Part shown: piece by piece, positions 35,016 through 43,910 of the stretch
How the letters are laid out: every line of letters begins with the position of its first letter
How positions within the stretch are numbered: position 1 is the stretch's first letter
Assembly (NCBI GenBank): GCA_020025035.1
Contig: JAHHSU010000003.1
Coordinates: forward strand, 1 to 44,992
Reading direction: 5' to 3'
From: Thomasclavelia sp.
Lineage (GTDB): Bacteria > Bacillota_I > Bacilli_A > Erysipelotrichales > Coprobacillaceae
Length of the DNA: 44,992 bases
The notes under the pieces: generated by a model
Told to the model about the DNA's origin: nothing
The model's input: the letters and a program-made list of their open reading frames with translations, nothing else
Database searches by the model: none
Position numbers and translations under genes: made by a program

Positions 35016-35297
35016 TTATTTATTAATTAAGTCATTAAAATCACTAATATGCATTGATGAAGCATTTTGTACTGCTCTAATGCTTAAAAATTCAAAGATT
35101 TGTCCTGATTCTATACTTGCTACATCCTCTACAAAATCACATGTATCAGGAATTTTAGTATTTCTCCACTTTATATTAAATAAATAATCTTTTAATTGAC
35201 TTTTAGAGATAGTTTTAATACCTTCTTTTCTAAACTCACGTAATTTTAGGCTAATTACAATATTTAAATCTCTTTGTTGTTGTTTAGAAATTTCCAT
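35016..35297 (-). CDS. ComN-like post-transcriptional regulator family protein
   Basis: 93 residues, soluble, mostly helical (ISLKLREFRKEGIKTISKSQ; LKDYLFNIKW). The size and the position between recJ and spoVB match Bacillus ComN (YrzD), a small regulator acting on competence mRNA. The sequence features I can see agree but are not decisive, and the assignment leans on synteny. GAGG precedes the ATG. It is probably the first gene of comN-recJ-apt, and is divergent from spoVB. Confidence 0.6.
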   Translation of the reverse strand: MEISKQQQRDLNIVISLKLREFRKEGIKTISKSQLKDYLFNIKWRNTKIPDTCDFVEDVASIESGQIFEFLSIRAVQNASSMHISDFNDLINK

Positions 35298-35375
35298 CTT
35301 ATTTTCCTCATTTCTTTCATCATTATTAGACTTTATTTTATTATAATAGATATTTTAATATAAAGGAAGTGTTTT

Positions 35376-36671
35376 ATGAAAAAGAAAACAATGAATGCTT
35401 TTTTTATTCTTACATTCACTACAGGAATTTCAAAATTATTTAATGTTTTTAATCGTGTTATTTTATCTAGGTATCTAGGAGAACAAGGAATAGGACTATA
35501 TATGATGATTATTCCTACTCTAGGTATTTGTGCTACATTAGCACAAATTAGTATCCCTAGTGCTATTTTTAAATTAGTAGCAGACCCTCGTTATTCAAAT
35601 AAAAAAGTGATGACTACTGGATTTATCATCACTTCTATTACTACATCATGCATTATGTTACTCATCTCTACCATTTCGCCTACTATTTCTAATGTATTAC
35701 TTCAAAATAAAGACACACTATTACCACTTCGTTCACTAGTCCTATTTATTCCTCTTACCACTATTAGTTCTATTTTAAAAAACTATTTAATGGGAAAAGA
35801 AGAACATCAAACTATCGCAAAAACACAACTTACAGAAGATATTACAAGATTTGTTCTTACCTTTGTATTTTTACAAATCTTTACTAATCATTCTATTTCT
35901 ATACTTGTTACGCTATGTGTTCTTGCAATGTCTTTAAGTGAGTTAATTTCCATTATATACTTACTGTTTCATATATCTTCATTTCACATTTATTCCTTTA
36001 AAACAATTCATCCACCATTATTATACAATGAATTTTTTAGGATAAGCTTACCACTTACTGGTAGTCGACTCCTTCATGGTACCATTCACTTTTTAGAACC
36101 AGTGATTATTACCTCATTACTATTAAAATTAGGAGAAGATACTGCTACTATCCAACAACAATATGGAATTATGAGTGGATATATTATGAGCATGATTACA
36201 ATGCCTACTTTTTTAACTACTGTAGTATATCGAATATTACTTCCTATTTTCTTACAAAATTTAAACCATAAACAAAAATTATTAACTCACTTATATTTAG
36301 GATTATTAATGTGTTTTTTAATTTCCTTACCTTTTACATTCATCTTTTATTTTTTCCCAGATCAATGTTTATCCTTGCTTTATCAAACCACATCAGGTGC
36401 TAGTTATCTTAAATATCTTAGTATTCCATTTATTCTATACTATTTACAAACACCACTAACTGCTTTATTACAAGCACTAGGTAAAAATAAAGAAATGTTC
36501 TACATTAGTGTTGTAGAATGTGTGGTAGAAATTATCCTTTTAATCATTCTTGTTCCTTATTTAAAAGTATCTGCTATTGCTTATACTCTTCTTATTGGGA
36601 TTTTAGTAACACTTCTACTAAGTGCTTTTGTGATTTTTAAATCCTTGTTTCATAACCACAAACAATCCTAA
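35376..36671 (+). CDS. SpoVB/MurJ-like polysaccharide flippase (MATE/MOP superfamily)
   Basis: 431 residues, about 12 transmembrane helices. The start FILTFTTGISKLFNVFNRVI and SRYLGEQGIGLYMMIIPTLG match SpoVB-type oligosaccharidyl-lipid flippases. Such proteins flip lipid II or related precursors across the membrane; in Bacillus SpoVB is needed for the spore cortex. Whether this organism sporulates cannot be judged here. AAGGAAG lies upstream. Its last 54 bp overlap the convergent DUF421 gene. Confidence 0.85.
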   Translation: MKKKTMNAFFILTFTTGISKLFNVFNRVILSRYLGEQGIGLYMMIIPTLGICATLAQISIPSAIFKLVADPRYSNKKVMTTGFIITSITTSCIMLLISTISPTISNVLLQNKDTLLPLRSLVLFIPLTTISSILKNYLMGKEEHQTIAKTQLTEDITRFVLTFVFLQIFTNHSISILVTLCVLAMSLSELISIIYLLFHISSFHIYSFKTIHPPLLYNEFFRISLPLTGSRLLHGTIHFLEPVIITSLLLKLGEDTATIQQQYGIMSGYIMSMITMPTFLTTVVYRILLPIFLQNLNHKQKLLTHLYLGLLMCFLISLPFTFIFYFFPDQCLSLLYQTTSGASYLKYLSIPFILYYLQTPLTALLQALGKNKEMFYISVVECVVEIILLIILVPYLKVSAIAYTLLIGILVTLLLSAFVIFKSLFHNHKQS

Positions 36672-37280
36672 ATCTTTTTTTATCACACAATAAAAAACAT
36701 CTTTATAATCTTGAACATGTACTTTTGCAAGTGCACTAAATAGCCATTTTTGATCTAACTCTAATGAATCTAAAACGTTATTCATAATAATTCCATCACT
36801 AATTACAGGCTCTAAATGGGCAACTGTTACATCTTTTTTTAAAAAAACAGATAAGTCACCATTAGTCTCTAACACTGCAAATTGTACTTGATCAATGCTT
36901 TCTACTTGTAAAGTTCTTAAATGTTGACACAATGAATCAATATTATAACGTAATCGATACATTGCTTCTTGATTTACTTTCCCATTAAAAATAATATATG
37001 TTGGTTTCCCATCAATCACATCACGTATCTTCTTATTTTTTAATGCATAATAAGAACATACTTTATCTACTGCAACTAATGTAAAAGTAGAAACGACAGA
37101 TTGTAATAAACCCATAATACCCTCATCAAAATATAATATTAACAATTCTGATATAATTAAAAATACAACAAAATCAAAAATAGATAGTTGGCTAAACTCC
37201 TTTTTTCCTAAAAAACGAAGCAAAATAATTAAATACACATAAATTAAAATACATTTTAATATAATGACTATATAACTCAT
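36618..37280 (-). CDS. DUF421 / YetF-like membrane protein
   Basis: 220 residues. Two to three transmembrane helices at the N-terminus (about 5-25, 33-50, 55-75) carry the family signature RFLGKKEFSQLSIFDFVVFL. A soluble tail contains GKPTYIIFNGKVNQEAM and DLSVFLKK. DUF421 proteins (YetF, YrbG, YkjA in Bacillus) have been linked to germination and envelope functions. It is convergent with spoVB (54-bp overlap) and divergent from the next gene with only 24 bp between the two ATGs. Confidence 0.85.
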   Translation of the reverse strand: MSYIVIILKCILIYVYLIILLRFLGKKEFSQLSIFDFVVFLIISELLILYFDEGIMGLLQSVVSTFTLVAVDKVCSYYALKNKKIRDVIDGKPTYIIFNGKVNQEAMYRLRYNIDSLCQHLRTLQVESIDQVQFAVLETNGDLSVFLKKDVTVAHLEPVISDGIIMNNVLDSLELDQKWLFSALAKVHVQDYKDVFYCVIKKDLGLFVVMKQGFKNHKST

Positions 37281-37304
37281 CTTATCACCCTTAAGGAGGT
37301 ATTT

Positions 37305-37655
37305 ATGAAAAAACGACTTATTCCATATTTGTATGGATTTGGATTTATTTTTGGCAGTTATTTTGTTTTGTCACTATTAATGGTGGCACAATCTTATTTC
37401 TTTCCATTAAACAATACATTACGTAATAGTATTTTAACTATAGGTTCCTACAGTATTATTGTGATCAGTGCATTCATATTTATACATTTTATTCGTACTA
37501 AAAAAATTATTCACGTATGTATATTTGCCAGTATCTATACATTACTTAGTATTTTGATTGCTGGAGGTACAATACATTTGATTCATTTAATATTAAAACC
37601 TATCATATTTATTCTAACTGGTATTTTAATTACAATATTTACAGCTGATGAATAA
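37305..37655 (+). CDS. TIGR04086-type (YrzE-like) membrane protein
   Basis: 116 residues, four transmembrane helices (about 9-30, 40-63, 70-88, 95-112) and almost no soluble part. The length, topology and position beside DUF421 and spoVB fit the TIGR04086 family, to which Bacillus YrzE belongs; the function is unknown. AAGGAGG (37293-37299) precedes the ATG. The last 17 bp overlap the convergent aroD gene. Confidence 0.7.
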   Translation: MKKRLIPYLYGFGFIFGSYFVLSLLMVAQSYFFPLNNTLRNSILTIGSYSIIVISAFIFIHFIRTKKIIHVCIFASIYTLLSILIAGGTIHLIHLILKPIIFILTGILITIFTADE

Positions 37656-38367
37656 TATTTAAAAGATAATTTAAATCTTCTATAGGAATTTGACCAGGAG
37701 CAGCTTCATTCTTTGTTTTTCCAAATACAAAACTTGTATTCATTAACTCACCTGCTATTCTTGTCACCATTCCTAATTTTCCCATTGCCATAAATGCAAT
37801 GGGTTTTTTAGTATAAAGTACTATCTCCTTCCCTACTTGAAATAATATATCAATATCTTTCATACATGTAGGCATAATAGCAATTTTAATAATATCTACT
37901 GGGAGTTTATCAATTTTTTGAACCATGTATACTATTTTTTTATAAGAAAAAAATGAAGTATAATCATGTATGGATCCAATAATTTTTACACCATGATGTT
38001 GAATTAAAGGAATCAAGGGTTGCATGATATCAAAAGATGAATATTCAATATCAATCAAGGATACATAAGGAATAATAAGTTTATAAATATGTCTATATTG
38101 TTTAGGTGTTATCATTACAACGCCACCTTCATTATGTGTTCGAATTGTAACAAGTAATTGTTTATCCTTGATAATACGATTGATATTTTGTAATAATGAA
38201 ATAAGCTTGCTATCATCATCTAAATACTCATAATAATCTAACCTTAATTCAATCATATCGTAATTCCCATTCATTTCCTGAATTGATTTTATAATGGAAG
38301 TATCATTTGTTTCTACGATAGAAGCTATTATTTTAGGGATATTATTTTTACATTTTTCGTTTTTCAT
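37639..38367 (-). CDS. aroD: 3-dehydroquinate dehydratase, type I
   Basis: Third step of the shikimate pathway. 242 residues. Type I features: MIELRLDYYE near the N-terminus, the catalytic His in GSIHDY, the Schiff-base Lys in DIIKIAIMP, and the C-terminal loop MGKLGMVTRIAG ... APGQIPI. No other shikimate gene is adjacent. A GGAG lies upstream of the ATG. The C-terminus overlaps the YrzE-like gene on the other strand; no terminator was seen. Confidence 0.92.
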   Translation of the reverse strand: MKNEKCKNNIPKIIASIVETNDTSIIKSIQEMNGNYDMIELRLDYYEYLDDDSKLISLLQNINRIIKDKQLLVTIRTHNEGGVVMITPKQYRHIYKLIIPYVSLIDIEYSSFDIMQPLIPLIQHHGVKIIGSIHDYTSFFSYKKIVYMVQKIDKLPVDIIKIAIMPTCMKDIDILFQVGKEIVLYTKKPIAFMAMGKLGMVTRIAGELMNTSFVFGKTKNEAAPGQIPIEDLNYLLNIIHQL

Positions 38368-38404
38368 TTTTCTTATTCTCCATTATTATCTATATTTCCT
38401 AGGA

Positions 38405-38433
38405 AATAAGCAAAAGCTCCACGAGGAGCTTTT
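38405..38433 (-). terminator. Terminator of asnS
   Basis: AAAAGCTCC (38412-38420) and GGAGCTTTT (38425-38433) form a 9-bp stem with loop ACGA, reaching into the asnS stop codon. T-rich minus-strand sequence follows. Confidence 0.75.
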
Positions 38434-39817
38434 AGAATTTTAAATTTCGTGGTGTACGTGGATATGGTAAAACATCGCGAATATTTGAAACTCCAGTAAT
38501 ATACATCACTAATCTTTCAAAACCTAATCCAAAACCTGCGTGTTGGACTCCACCATATCTTCTTAAATCAAGATACCATTGTAAGCTTTCTTGATCAATT
38601 TCTAATTCATTCATACGCTTTTGTAATAAATCATAGCGTTCTTCTCTTTGACTTCCACCTACTAATTCACCAATTCCTGGAACTAGTAAATCACATGCTG
38701 CAACAGTCTTGCCATCATCATTTAAACGCATATAAAATGCTTTAATATCCTTAGGATAATTAGTGATGAATACTGGTCCTTTAACCACTTCTTCACATAA
38801 ATATATTTCATGCTCACTTGCTAAATCGATTCCCCATTCTACTGGAAATTCAAACTTTTGTTTAGACTCTTTTAATATTTCAATTGCTTTTGTATAATCT
38901 AATCGTTTAAATTCAGAATTTAACACATGATGTAATCGATCTAATAATTGTTGATCTACAAATTGGTTAAGGAATTCCATTTCTGCACTACCATTATCTA
39001 ATACATATTCGATACAATATTTAACCATATCTTCTATTAAATCCATATCATCTTCTAAATCTGCAAAAGCAATTTCTGGTTCGATCATCCAAAATTCACT
39101 TGCATGACGACCAGTATTAGAATTTTCTGCTCTAAATGTTGGACCAAATGTATATACATCTCTAAATGCTAATGCAAAAGATTCTACATGTAATTGTCCT
39201 GATACAGTAAGTGATGCATGTTTACCAAAAAAGTCATCTTCATATTGAGAATCTTGACGAGTTGTTACTGTAAATGTTTCACCTGCTCCTTCTGCATCAT
39301 TTCCAGTAATAATAGGAGCATGTATATATACAAATCCTTGATTTTGAAAAAACTCATGAATCGCCATTGCTAATAAAGAACGTATTCTAAATACTGCCAT
39401 AAATGTATTTGTACGTGGTCTTAAATGTGGAATTTCTCTTAAATATTCTAATGTATGTCGTTTCTTTTGTAATGGATAATCCTCATCACAGTTTCCTTCT
39501 ATTACAATTTGTGTTGCTTCTATTTCAAAAGGTTGTTTTTTAGTAGGAGTTAATTTAAATTTACCTAATACTTTTATTGCAGCACCAGTTTTTATTTTAC
39601 ATACTTCTTCAAAATTTTTAAGGTTTTCTTGTAAATATACAATTTGTGCATTTTTAAAGTATGTTCCATCATTCAAGGCAAGAAAACCAAGTTGCCCACT
39701 ATCACGATTAGTTCTTACCCATCCTTCAATTTCAACATACTCTAGTCCTTCTTTTTCTTCATCACTACCACTAATCACTAATTCATATAATTCTCTTATT
39801 GTTTCAAATTCAAACAT
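38432..39817 (-). CDS. asnS: Asparagine--tRNA ligase
   Basis: Charges tRNA-Asn. 461 residues, class IIb. The N-terminal OB-fold anticodon domain runs to about residue 110 ([21 protein letters not shown]). The catalytic core has [25 protein letters not shown] (motif 2), and motif 3 [12 protein letters not shown] near the C-terminus. The Glu/Gly pattern and the Asn-type T-box leader distinguish it from AspRS. The leader gives amino-acid-dependent antitermination by uncharged tRNA-Asn. Confidence 0.96.
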   Translation of the reverse strand: MFEFETIRELYELVISGSDEEKEGLEYVEIEGWVRTNRDSGQLGFLALNDGTYFKNAQIVYLQENLKNFEEVCKIKTGAAIKVLGKFKLTPTKKQPFEIEATQIVIEGNCDEDYPLQKKRHTLEYLREIPHLRPRTNTFMAVFRIRSLLAMAIHEFFQNQGFVYIHAPIITGNDAEGAGETFTVTTRQDSQYEDDFFGKHASLTVSGQLHVESFALAFRDVYTFGPTFRAENSNTGRHASEFWMIEPEIAFADLEDDMDLIEDMVKYCIEYVLDNGSAEMEFLNQFVDQQLLDRLHHVLNSEFKRLDYTKAIEILKESKQKFEFPVEWGIDLASEHEIYLCEEVVKGPVFITNYPKDIKAFYMRLNDDGKTVAACDLLVPGIGELVGGSQREERYDLLQKRMNELEIDQESLQWYLDLRRYGGVQHAGFGLGFERLVMYITGVSNIRDVLPYPRTPRNLKF

Positions 39818-39839
39818 CTTACATTCCTCCTTTATTTAT

Positions 39840-39864
39840 AAAAAAACGTTCCTATCAAGGAACG
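39840..39864 (-). terminator. Terminator of the asnS T-box
   Basis: CGTTCCT (39847-39853) and AGGAACG (39858-39864) with loop ATCA; seven T follow on the minus strand. Confidence 0.9.
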
Positions 39865-40050
39865 ACAATGCGCGGTACCATCCTAATTCACAAAATTCTG
39901 TGCACTCAAGGGATAACGCACCTAGCGAGATAGTCTACTTTTATTTCTCCTATCTAGTTCATTGAGTGTTACATTTATTTGATTTTGTTTTGCTTTCACC
40001 ATCCAAAACTCGCTTGTTAATTACTATTACTTCATAAATAAATGCTCTCA
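39840..40050 (-). promoter_or_regulatory. T-box riboswitch controlling asnS
   Basis: On the minus strand the T-box core AGGATGGTACCGCG occupies 39871-39884. The antiterminator partner and terminator follow directly. Further upstream, CATTTATTT (near 40044) pairs with AAATAAATG (near 39970) to close stem I. An AAC triplet (Asn codon) lies inside stem I just before the closing strand and is the probable specifier. The 5' end is approximate. Confidence 0.92.
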
Positions 40051-40104
40051 AATCATTACCTATACTTATATATTTATCATTTTCATTATATAAATTCAAT
40101 CATT

Positions 40105-40749
40105 TTAATCAAATTCATCATTTAAATGCATTTTAATCACTAATTCTTGGATTGCAACTACAACGTCAACTGGTTGAACTTCTACTCCAGGTCTTACCGT
40201 AAAATGTGTATGTGTAAAATCTACAATCCCTTTAATTCCTAAATCCATTAGTCTATCCACTGTTTCTTGTACATTTTGAGATATTGCTAAAATCGCAATA
40301 TGACAATCTTTAGGACAATATTTTTCTAAATCATCAATACTATATAATTTAACGCCAAATTGTTCTCCTACTTTATTAGGATCTTTATCAAATCCACAAA
40401 CTATCTTTCCTACTGTATACTGCCAACGATTATATTTTAAAATTGCACTTCCTAAATTCCCTACTCCAATTAAAATAATTGGTTCTTCTAATCCTAATCC
40501 TAAAACCTCATTAAATATATCGATCAAACGTTCCACATCATAACCTTTTCCACGTCGACCAATATTTTGTTCGTTTGATAAATAAGTAAAATCTCTTCTA
40601 ATTGTAGTATCTTGAATACCTGTTGCTTCATATAATTCACTAGATAAAAATACATCTTTACCTTCATGTTGCATTTTTCTTAGTGCCTTTAAATAAATAG
40701 GATATCTTGACATTGTTGCCTTTGATATTTTAGGCATTTTTTTATCCAT
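40105..40749 (-). CDS. rex: Redox-sensing transcriptional repressor Rex
   Basis: 214 residues from the ATG at 40749; AAAGGAGGT (40757-40765) lies just upstream, so the in-frame ATG at 40773 is not used. An N-terminal winged helix (about 1-75, TIRRDFTYLSNEQNIGRRG) precedes a Rossmann NAD(H) domain with GVGNLGSAI. Rex leaves DNA when NADH/NAD+ is high and derepresses fermentation and anaerobic genes. It follows tsaD by 13 bp and shares its ribosome binding site region with the tsaD stop, so it is in that operon. Confidence 0.95.
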   Translation of the reverse strand: MDKKMPKISKATMSRYPIYLKALRKMQHEGKDVFLSSELYEATGIQDTTIRRDFTYLSNEQNIGRRGKGYDVERLIDIFNEVLGLGLEEPIILIGVGNLGSAILKYNRWQYTVGKIVCGFDKDPNKVGEQFGVKLYSIDDLEKYCPKDCHIAILAISQNVQETVDRLMDLGIKGIVDFTHTHFTVRPGVEVQPVDVVVAIQELVIKMHLNDEFD

Positions 40750-40762
40750 ATACTTACCTCCT

Positions 40763-41761
40763 TTACAATTCAATATTTGGCTTTACACTCAAATCTAACT
40801 GGTCTATTCTATTATTTTCATACATATAACTTCCAGCCATGGCAATCATTGCTGCATTATCTGTACAGTAACCTAGTGGTGGAAGGGTTAATCTAACACC
40901 TAATGATGTTGTCATACTTGTTAAATCTGCTCTTAATTTAGAATTAGCACTAACTCCACCAGCTACAACAAGCTGTTTTACACCATAATGTTCTAATGCT
41001 CTTTTTGTTTTTTCAACAACTATACCTAAAGCTGCTTCTTGAAATGAACACGCTAAAGAGGCGTTATCGACCATTTTGTTTTGTTGTTTATATTGATGTA
41101 CTAAATTAATTACAGCTGATTTTAATCCACTAAACGAAAAATCAAAACTATGATCATCCTTTGGTTTTGGTAAAGTGTAAATTGGTTTTCCTAATTTAGA
41201 AAGTTTATCTATTTGAGGGCCACCAGGATAAGGAACATTTATTACTCTTCCTACTTTATCATATGCCTCTCCAATAGCATCATCAAGTGTAGATCCTATA
41301 ATTTTAAAATCAAGATGATCTTTCATATAGACTAATTCTGTATGTCCGCCTGAAACCACTAATGCAATTAGAGGAAATTGCATTGGAGTAACTAATTCAT
41401 TAGCATAAATATGACCAGCAATATGATGAACACCAATCAAAGGTTTATCGTATGCTAATGCTAGAGTTTTTGCACATTGCATTCCAATATGTAATGATCC
41501 AACTAATCCTGGCCCTCTTGTTACTGCTATTGCATCTACTTGCTCCATAGTAATATTTGCTTTTTGTAATGCTTCTTTTAATACATAACTTATATTTTGA
41601 ACGTGCATTCGACTAGCAATCTCTGGAACTACACCACCATACAATTGATGTGTATCAATTTGAGAAGAGATTACATTTGCTAGTAACTCTTTTTTATCTT
41701 TTAAAATTGCTACTGCCGTTTCATCACAACTTGATTCTATTGCTAAAATAGTAGCCATCAT
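40763..41761 (-). CDS. tsaD: tRNA N6-threonylcarbamoyladenosine transferase TsaD
   Basis: Transfers the threonylcarbamoyl group from TC-AMP to A37 of ANN-decoding tRNAs. 332 residues, ASKHA fold. Motifs: ILAIESSCDETAVA, the metal-binding HHIAGHIYA and VSGGHTEL, YPGGP, and VVAGGVSAN. GGAGGTG precedes two consecutive ATGs; the first (41761) overlaps the rimI stop (ATGA), the second is 3 bases on. Works with TsaB and TsaE from the same operon and TsaC elsewhere. Confidence 0.97.
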   Translation of the reverse strand: MMATILAIESSCDETAVAILKDKKELLANVISSQIDTHQLYGGVVPEIASRMHVQNISYVLKEALQKANITMEQVDAIAVTRGPGLVGSLHIGMQCAKTLALAYDKPLIGVHHIAGHIYANELVTPMQFPLIALVVSGGHTELVYMKDHLDFKIIGSTLDDAIGEAYDKVGRVINVPYPGGPQIDKLSKLGKPIYTLPKPKDDHSFDFSFSGLKSAVINLVHQYKQQNKMVDNASLACSFQEAALGIVVEKTKRALEHYGVKQLVVAGGVSANSKLRADLTSMTTSLGVRLTLPPLGYCTDNAAMIAMAGSYMYENNRIDQLDLSVKPNIEL

Positions 41762-42195
41762 TTCACCTCCAATAACATTAAATATGCATCTTCACCAGTA
41801 TCTTGATAATAATTTTTTCTACAAGCAACTTCTTTAAAACCAAAATGTTTGTATAAAGAAATTGCGCGATAATTACTTTTTCTTACTTCTAAGGTCCAAA
41901 CATTTATATTCCCTTGTTGCATTAAACTCATAACTTCTTTTATGATTTGTTTAGCATAGCCTTTTTTTTGCCAATTAGGATCTACACCAAGATTTACTAT
42001 CTCTACACTATTTTCTTTAATCCAGCAACCAATATATGCAATCATATGATGATGCTTACGTATGCAAAAATAATGAGCAAAGGGATTAGATTGAATGTCA
42101 AAACGTAAATCCTCCTTAGACCATGGCTTTACAAATACTCTTTTTTCAAGCAATGATAACTCATCTATATCACAAACCATAATTTTTTCAATCAT
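41758..42195 (-). CDS. rimI: Ribosomal-protein-alanine N-acetyltransferase (RimI)
   Basis: 145 residues, GNAT fold: LGVDPNWQKKGYAKQIIKEV is the acetyl-CoA-binding Q/RxxGxA motif, and LEVRKSNYRAISLYKHFGF is the conserved RimI ending. It acetylates the N-terminus of ribosomal protein S18 in the family prototype. It overlaps both neighbours by 4 bp (ATGA), in the usual tsaB-rimI-tsaD order. Confidence 0.92.
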   Translation of the reverse strand: MIEKIMVCDIDELSLLEKRVFVKPWSKEDLRFDIQSNPFAHYFCIRKHHHMIAYIGCWIKENSVEIVNLGVDPNWQKKGYAKQIIKEVMSLMQQGNINVWTLEVRKSNYRAISLYKHFGFKEVACRKNYYQDTGEDAYLMLLEVK

Positions 42196-42791
42196 TGTCT
42201 TTTAGCCTCTACACCTTTAATGTACGTTGGAACTAAACAATCCACATCTTCAACAGGCTCTAGATTCATTGATAATGCAAATATATTTTCATAAATACAA
42301 ATTGGTTGAGATTCAATACCTATAATAGATGTATCACCAACAATCATAAAATCACTATGTTCTTTACAAAAATTTCTAAATTCTTCTATTGTCATTAAAC
42401 ATTCATCAATCAAAGGCTTAGCATTTTCATACATACCAACATACAATTTTTGACTCCTAGCATCTAGAATACTAATTGCTTTAGAATTTCCAGCTAAAGC
42501 AGCAAGCGAAGATACTGTTTTAATACGTATAGGAAGTACTGTAGCTAATGTTTTAGCTATTGTCATAGCAATTCTAACTCCAGTATAAGAACCAGGTCCT
42601 TTTGTAATAACCATTTGATCAATGTTCTTTAGCTTTAAAGAATGTTTCTTCAACAATTCATCAATAAATGGAATAGCAAGTTCCGATTGTTGCTTTAATG
42701 CCTGTATTTGTTTAGCCTCTAGCAACTGATTATCATGATACAAAGCAACAACTAAATATTGATTAGATGTATCCATTACAAGTGTATTCAT
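42192..42791 (-). CDS. tsaB: tRNA t6A biosynthesis protein TsaB
   Basis: 199 residues, shorter paralogue of TsaD without its metal site. Signatures: LVMDTSNQYLVVALY and GPGSYTGVRIAMTIAKTLA. It scaffolds TsaD-TsaE in the t6A complex. AGGAGG precedes the ATG, which lies 29 bp inside the end of tsaE. Confidence 0.94.
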   Translation of the reverse strand: MNTLVMDTSNQYLVVALYHDNQLLEAKQIQALKQQSELAIPFIDELLKKHSLKLKNIDQMVITKGPGSYTGVRIAMTIAKTLATVLPIRIKTVSSLAALAGNSKAISILDARSQKLYVGMYENAKPLIDECLMTIEEFRNFCKEHSDFMIVGDTSIIGIESQPICIYENIFALSMNLEPVEDVDCLVPTYIKGVEAKRQ

Positions 42792-43239
42792 TCAAAACCT
42801 CCTTGCATAATTTTTCATAATATTCCCCAATAGGATAAAAATTAATTTTTCGACTAGTTGGATCAATATAATGTATCGTTATCTCTAGGCGACAAGTTGG
42901 AATAAGGTGTTCTATATAATTTGGCCATTCAATCACACAAACAGCATCTTGGTCTAAAAATTCCTCCAGCCCTAAATCATCATCATTTCCTTCTAAACGG
43001 TATGCATCAATATGATATAACATTTTTCGTCCTGAATCATACTCTTTTAAAATAGTAAAAGTAGGACTATTTACTTTTTCTTTTACCCCTAGTCCTCGTG
43101 CTAAACTTTTAGTAAATGTTGTCTTTCCAGCCCCTAAATCACCAGTTAAAATAATTAGTGCTTTTTGATGGATATATTTTCCTAACTTATAAGCTAATTG
43201 ATTCGTTTGTTCTTCACTGTTTAAAATAACTTCATACAT
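42763..43239 (-). CDS. tsaE: tRNA t6A biosynthesis ATPase TsaE
   Basis: 158 residues from the ATG at 43239 (AGGTG 8 bases upstream); an in-frame GTG at 43248 is too close to that site. P-loop ILTGDLGAGKTTFTKSLARG, a TsaE-type VNSPTF switch and HIDAYRLE / VIEWPN of the ATPase active site. It drives the TsaBD cycle. First gene of tsaE-tsaB-rimI-tsaD-rex. Confidence 0.95.
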   Translation of the reverse strand: MYEVILNSEEQTNQLAYKLGKYIHQKALIILTGDLGAGKTTFTKSLARGLGVKEKVNSPTFTILKEYDSGRKMLYHIDAYRLEGNDDDLGLEEFLDQDAVCVIEWPNYIEHLIPTCRLEITIHYIDPTSRKINFYPIGEYYEKLCKEVLNEYTCNGYI

Positions 43240-43266
43240 ATCTTTCACCTACTTTTTGATTAAAAG

Positions 43267-43289
43267 AAAAAAAGTAGCATTCTACTTTT
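43267..43289 (-). terminator. Terminator of the DUF402 gene
   Basis: AAAAGTAG (43270-43277) and CTACTTTT (43282-43289) with loop CATT, then a T-run on the minus strand. The stop codon of the gene is in the stem. tsaE begins 28 bases further on. Confidence 0.75.
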
Positions 43290-43821
43290 CATCTTGTTTT
43301 AATCCCTGATACACCTGATACCAATGTTCACTAAAACCTTGTTGAAAAGGACCTTTTTTATTTTTTACCATTTCGATTAGTTCATCTAATTGACGATTTA
43401 AAATAAAATCCAATTCATTAGAATAATTCATCTTCATACGATGATATCTGTATTCATCTTCATCTAATATTCTATATTTACCATTTGGAAAAACTTTTAA
43501 ATCCAAATCATAATCTATATATTTTAATGCTTCTCCATCATATAAACTAGGAGATGCAATATTACAATAAAAATAAACCCCTGTACTTCGAATCATACAA
43601 ATAACATTATACCATTTCTTTAAAGAAAAATAGCAAATTGCTGGTTCTCTTGTATACCAAACTCTTCCGTTGGATTCAGTTACTAATGTTTTTACGTTGA
43701 TCACAATTACATGCTCATCATTCACATCTAAAACTAAACCCTTTGACCAACTTCGATGAAAATTACCATCATGTTTATAACTATGAATTAATATTTCTTG
43801 GCCAAGTTTTAGTTTTTTCAT
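43282..43821 (-). CDS. ntdP: DUF402 nucleoside tri-/diphosphate phosphatase (NtdP/YgaC-like)
   Basis: 179 residues from the ATG at 43821, with GAAGG upstream. A longer in-frame ATG at 43893 lies upstream of the promoter. The sequence follows Bacillus YgaC closely: IHSYKHDGNFHRSW, VTESNGRVWYTREPAICYF, then YDGEALKYIDYDLDLKVFP and KGPFQQGF. Family members hydrolyse NTPs and NDPs with a divalent metal held by the Asp/Glu-rich DUF402 barrel, and in staphylococci affect virulence and nucleotide pools. Monocistronic. Confidence 0.9.
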   Translation of the reverse strand: MKKLKLGQEILIHSYKHDGNFHRSWSKGLVLDVNDEHVIVINVKTLVTESNGRVWYTREPAICYFSLKKWYNVICMIRSTGVYFYCNIASPSLYDGEALKYIDYDLDLKVFPNGKYRILDEDEYRYHRMKMNYSNELDFILNRQLDELIEMVKNKKGPFQQGFSEHWYQVYQGLKQDEK

Positions 43822-43848
43822 ATAATGCCTTCTTTCTAATACAAAAAC

Positions 43849-43877
43849 ATTATACACATTTTTTACGTGAAAATCAA
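43849..43877 (-). promoter_or_regulatory. Promoter of the DUF402 gene
   Basis: On the minus strand, TTGATT (43872-43877) and TATAAT (43849-43854) are 17 bp apart; the start of transcription is near 43842, just before the chosen start codon. Confidence 0.8.
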
Positions 43878-43885
43878 ACCTAGAT

Positions 43886-43910
43886 AAAAACAACTCGAAA
43901 AAGAGTTGTT
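43886..43910 (-). terminator. Terminator of the TPR protein gene
   Basis: AACAACTC (43889-43896) and GAGTTGTT (43903-43910), 6-nt loop, followed by a T-run on the minus strand. It includes part of the stop codon. Confidence 0.75.
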
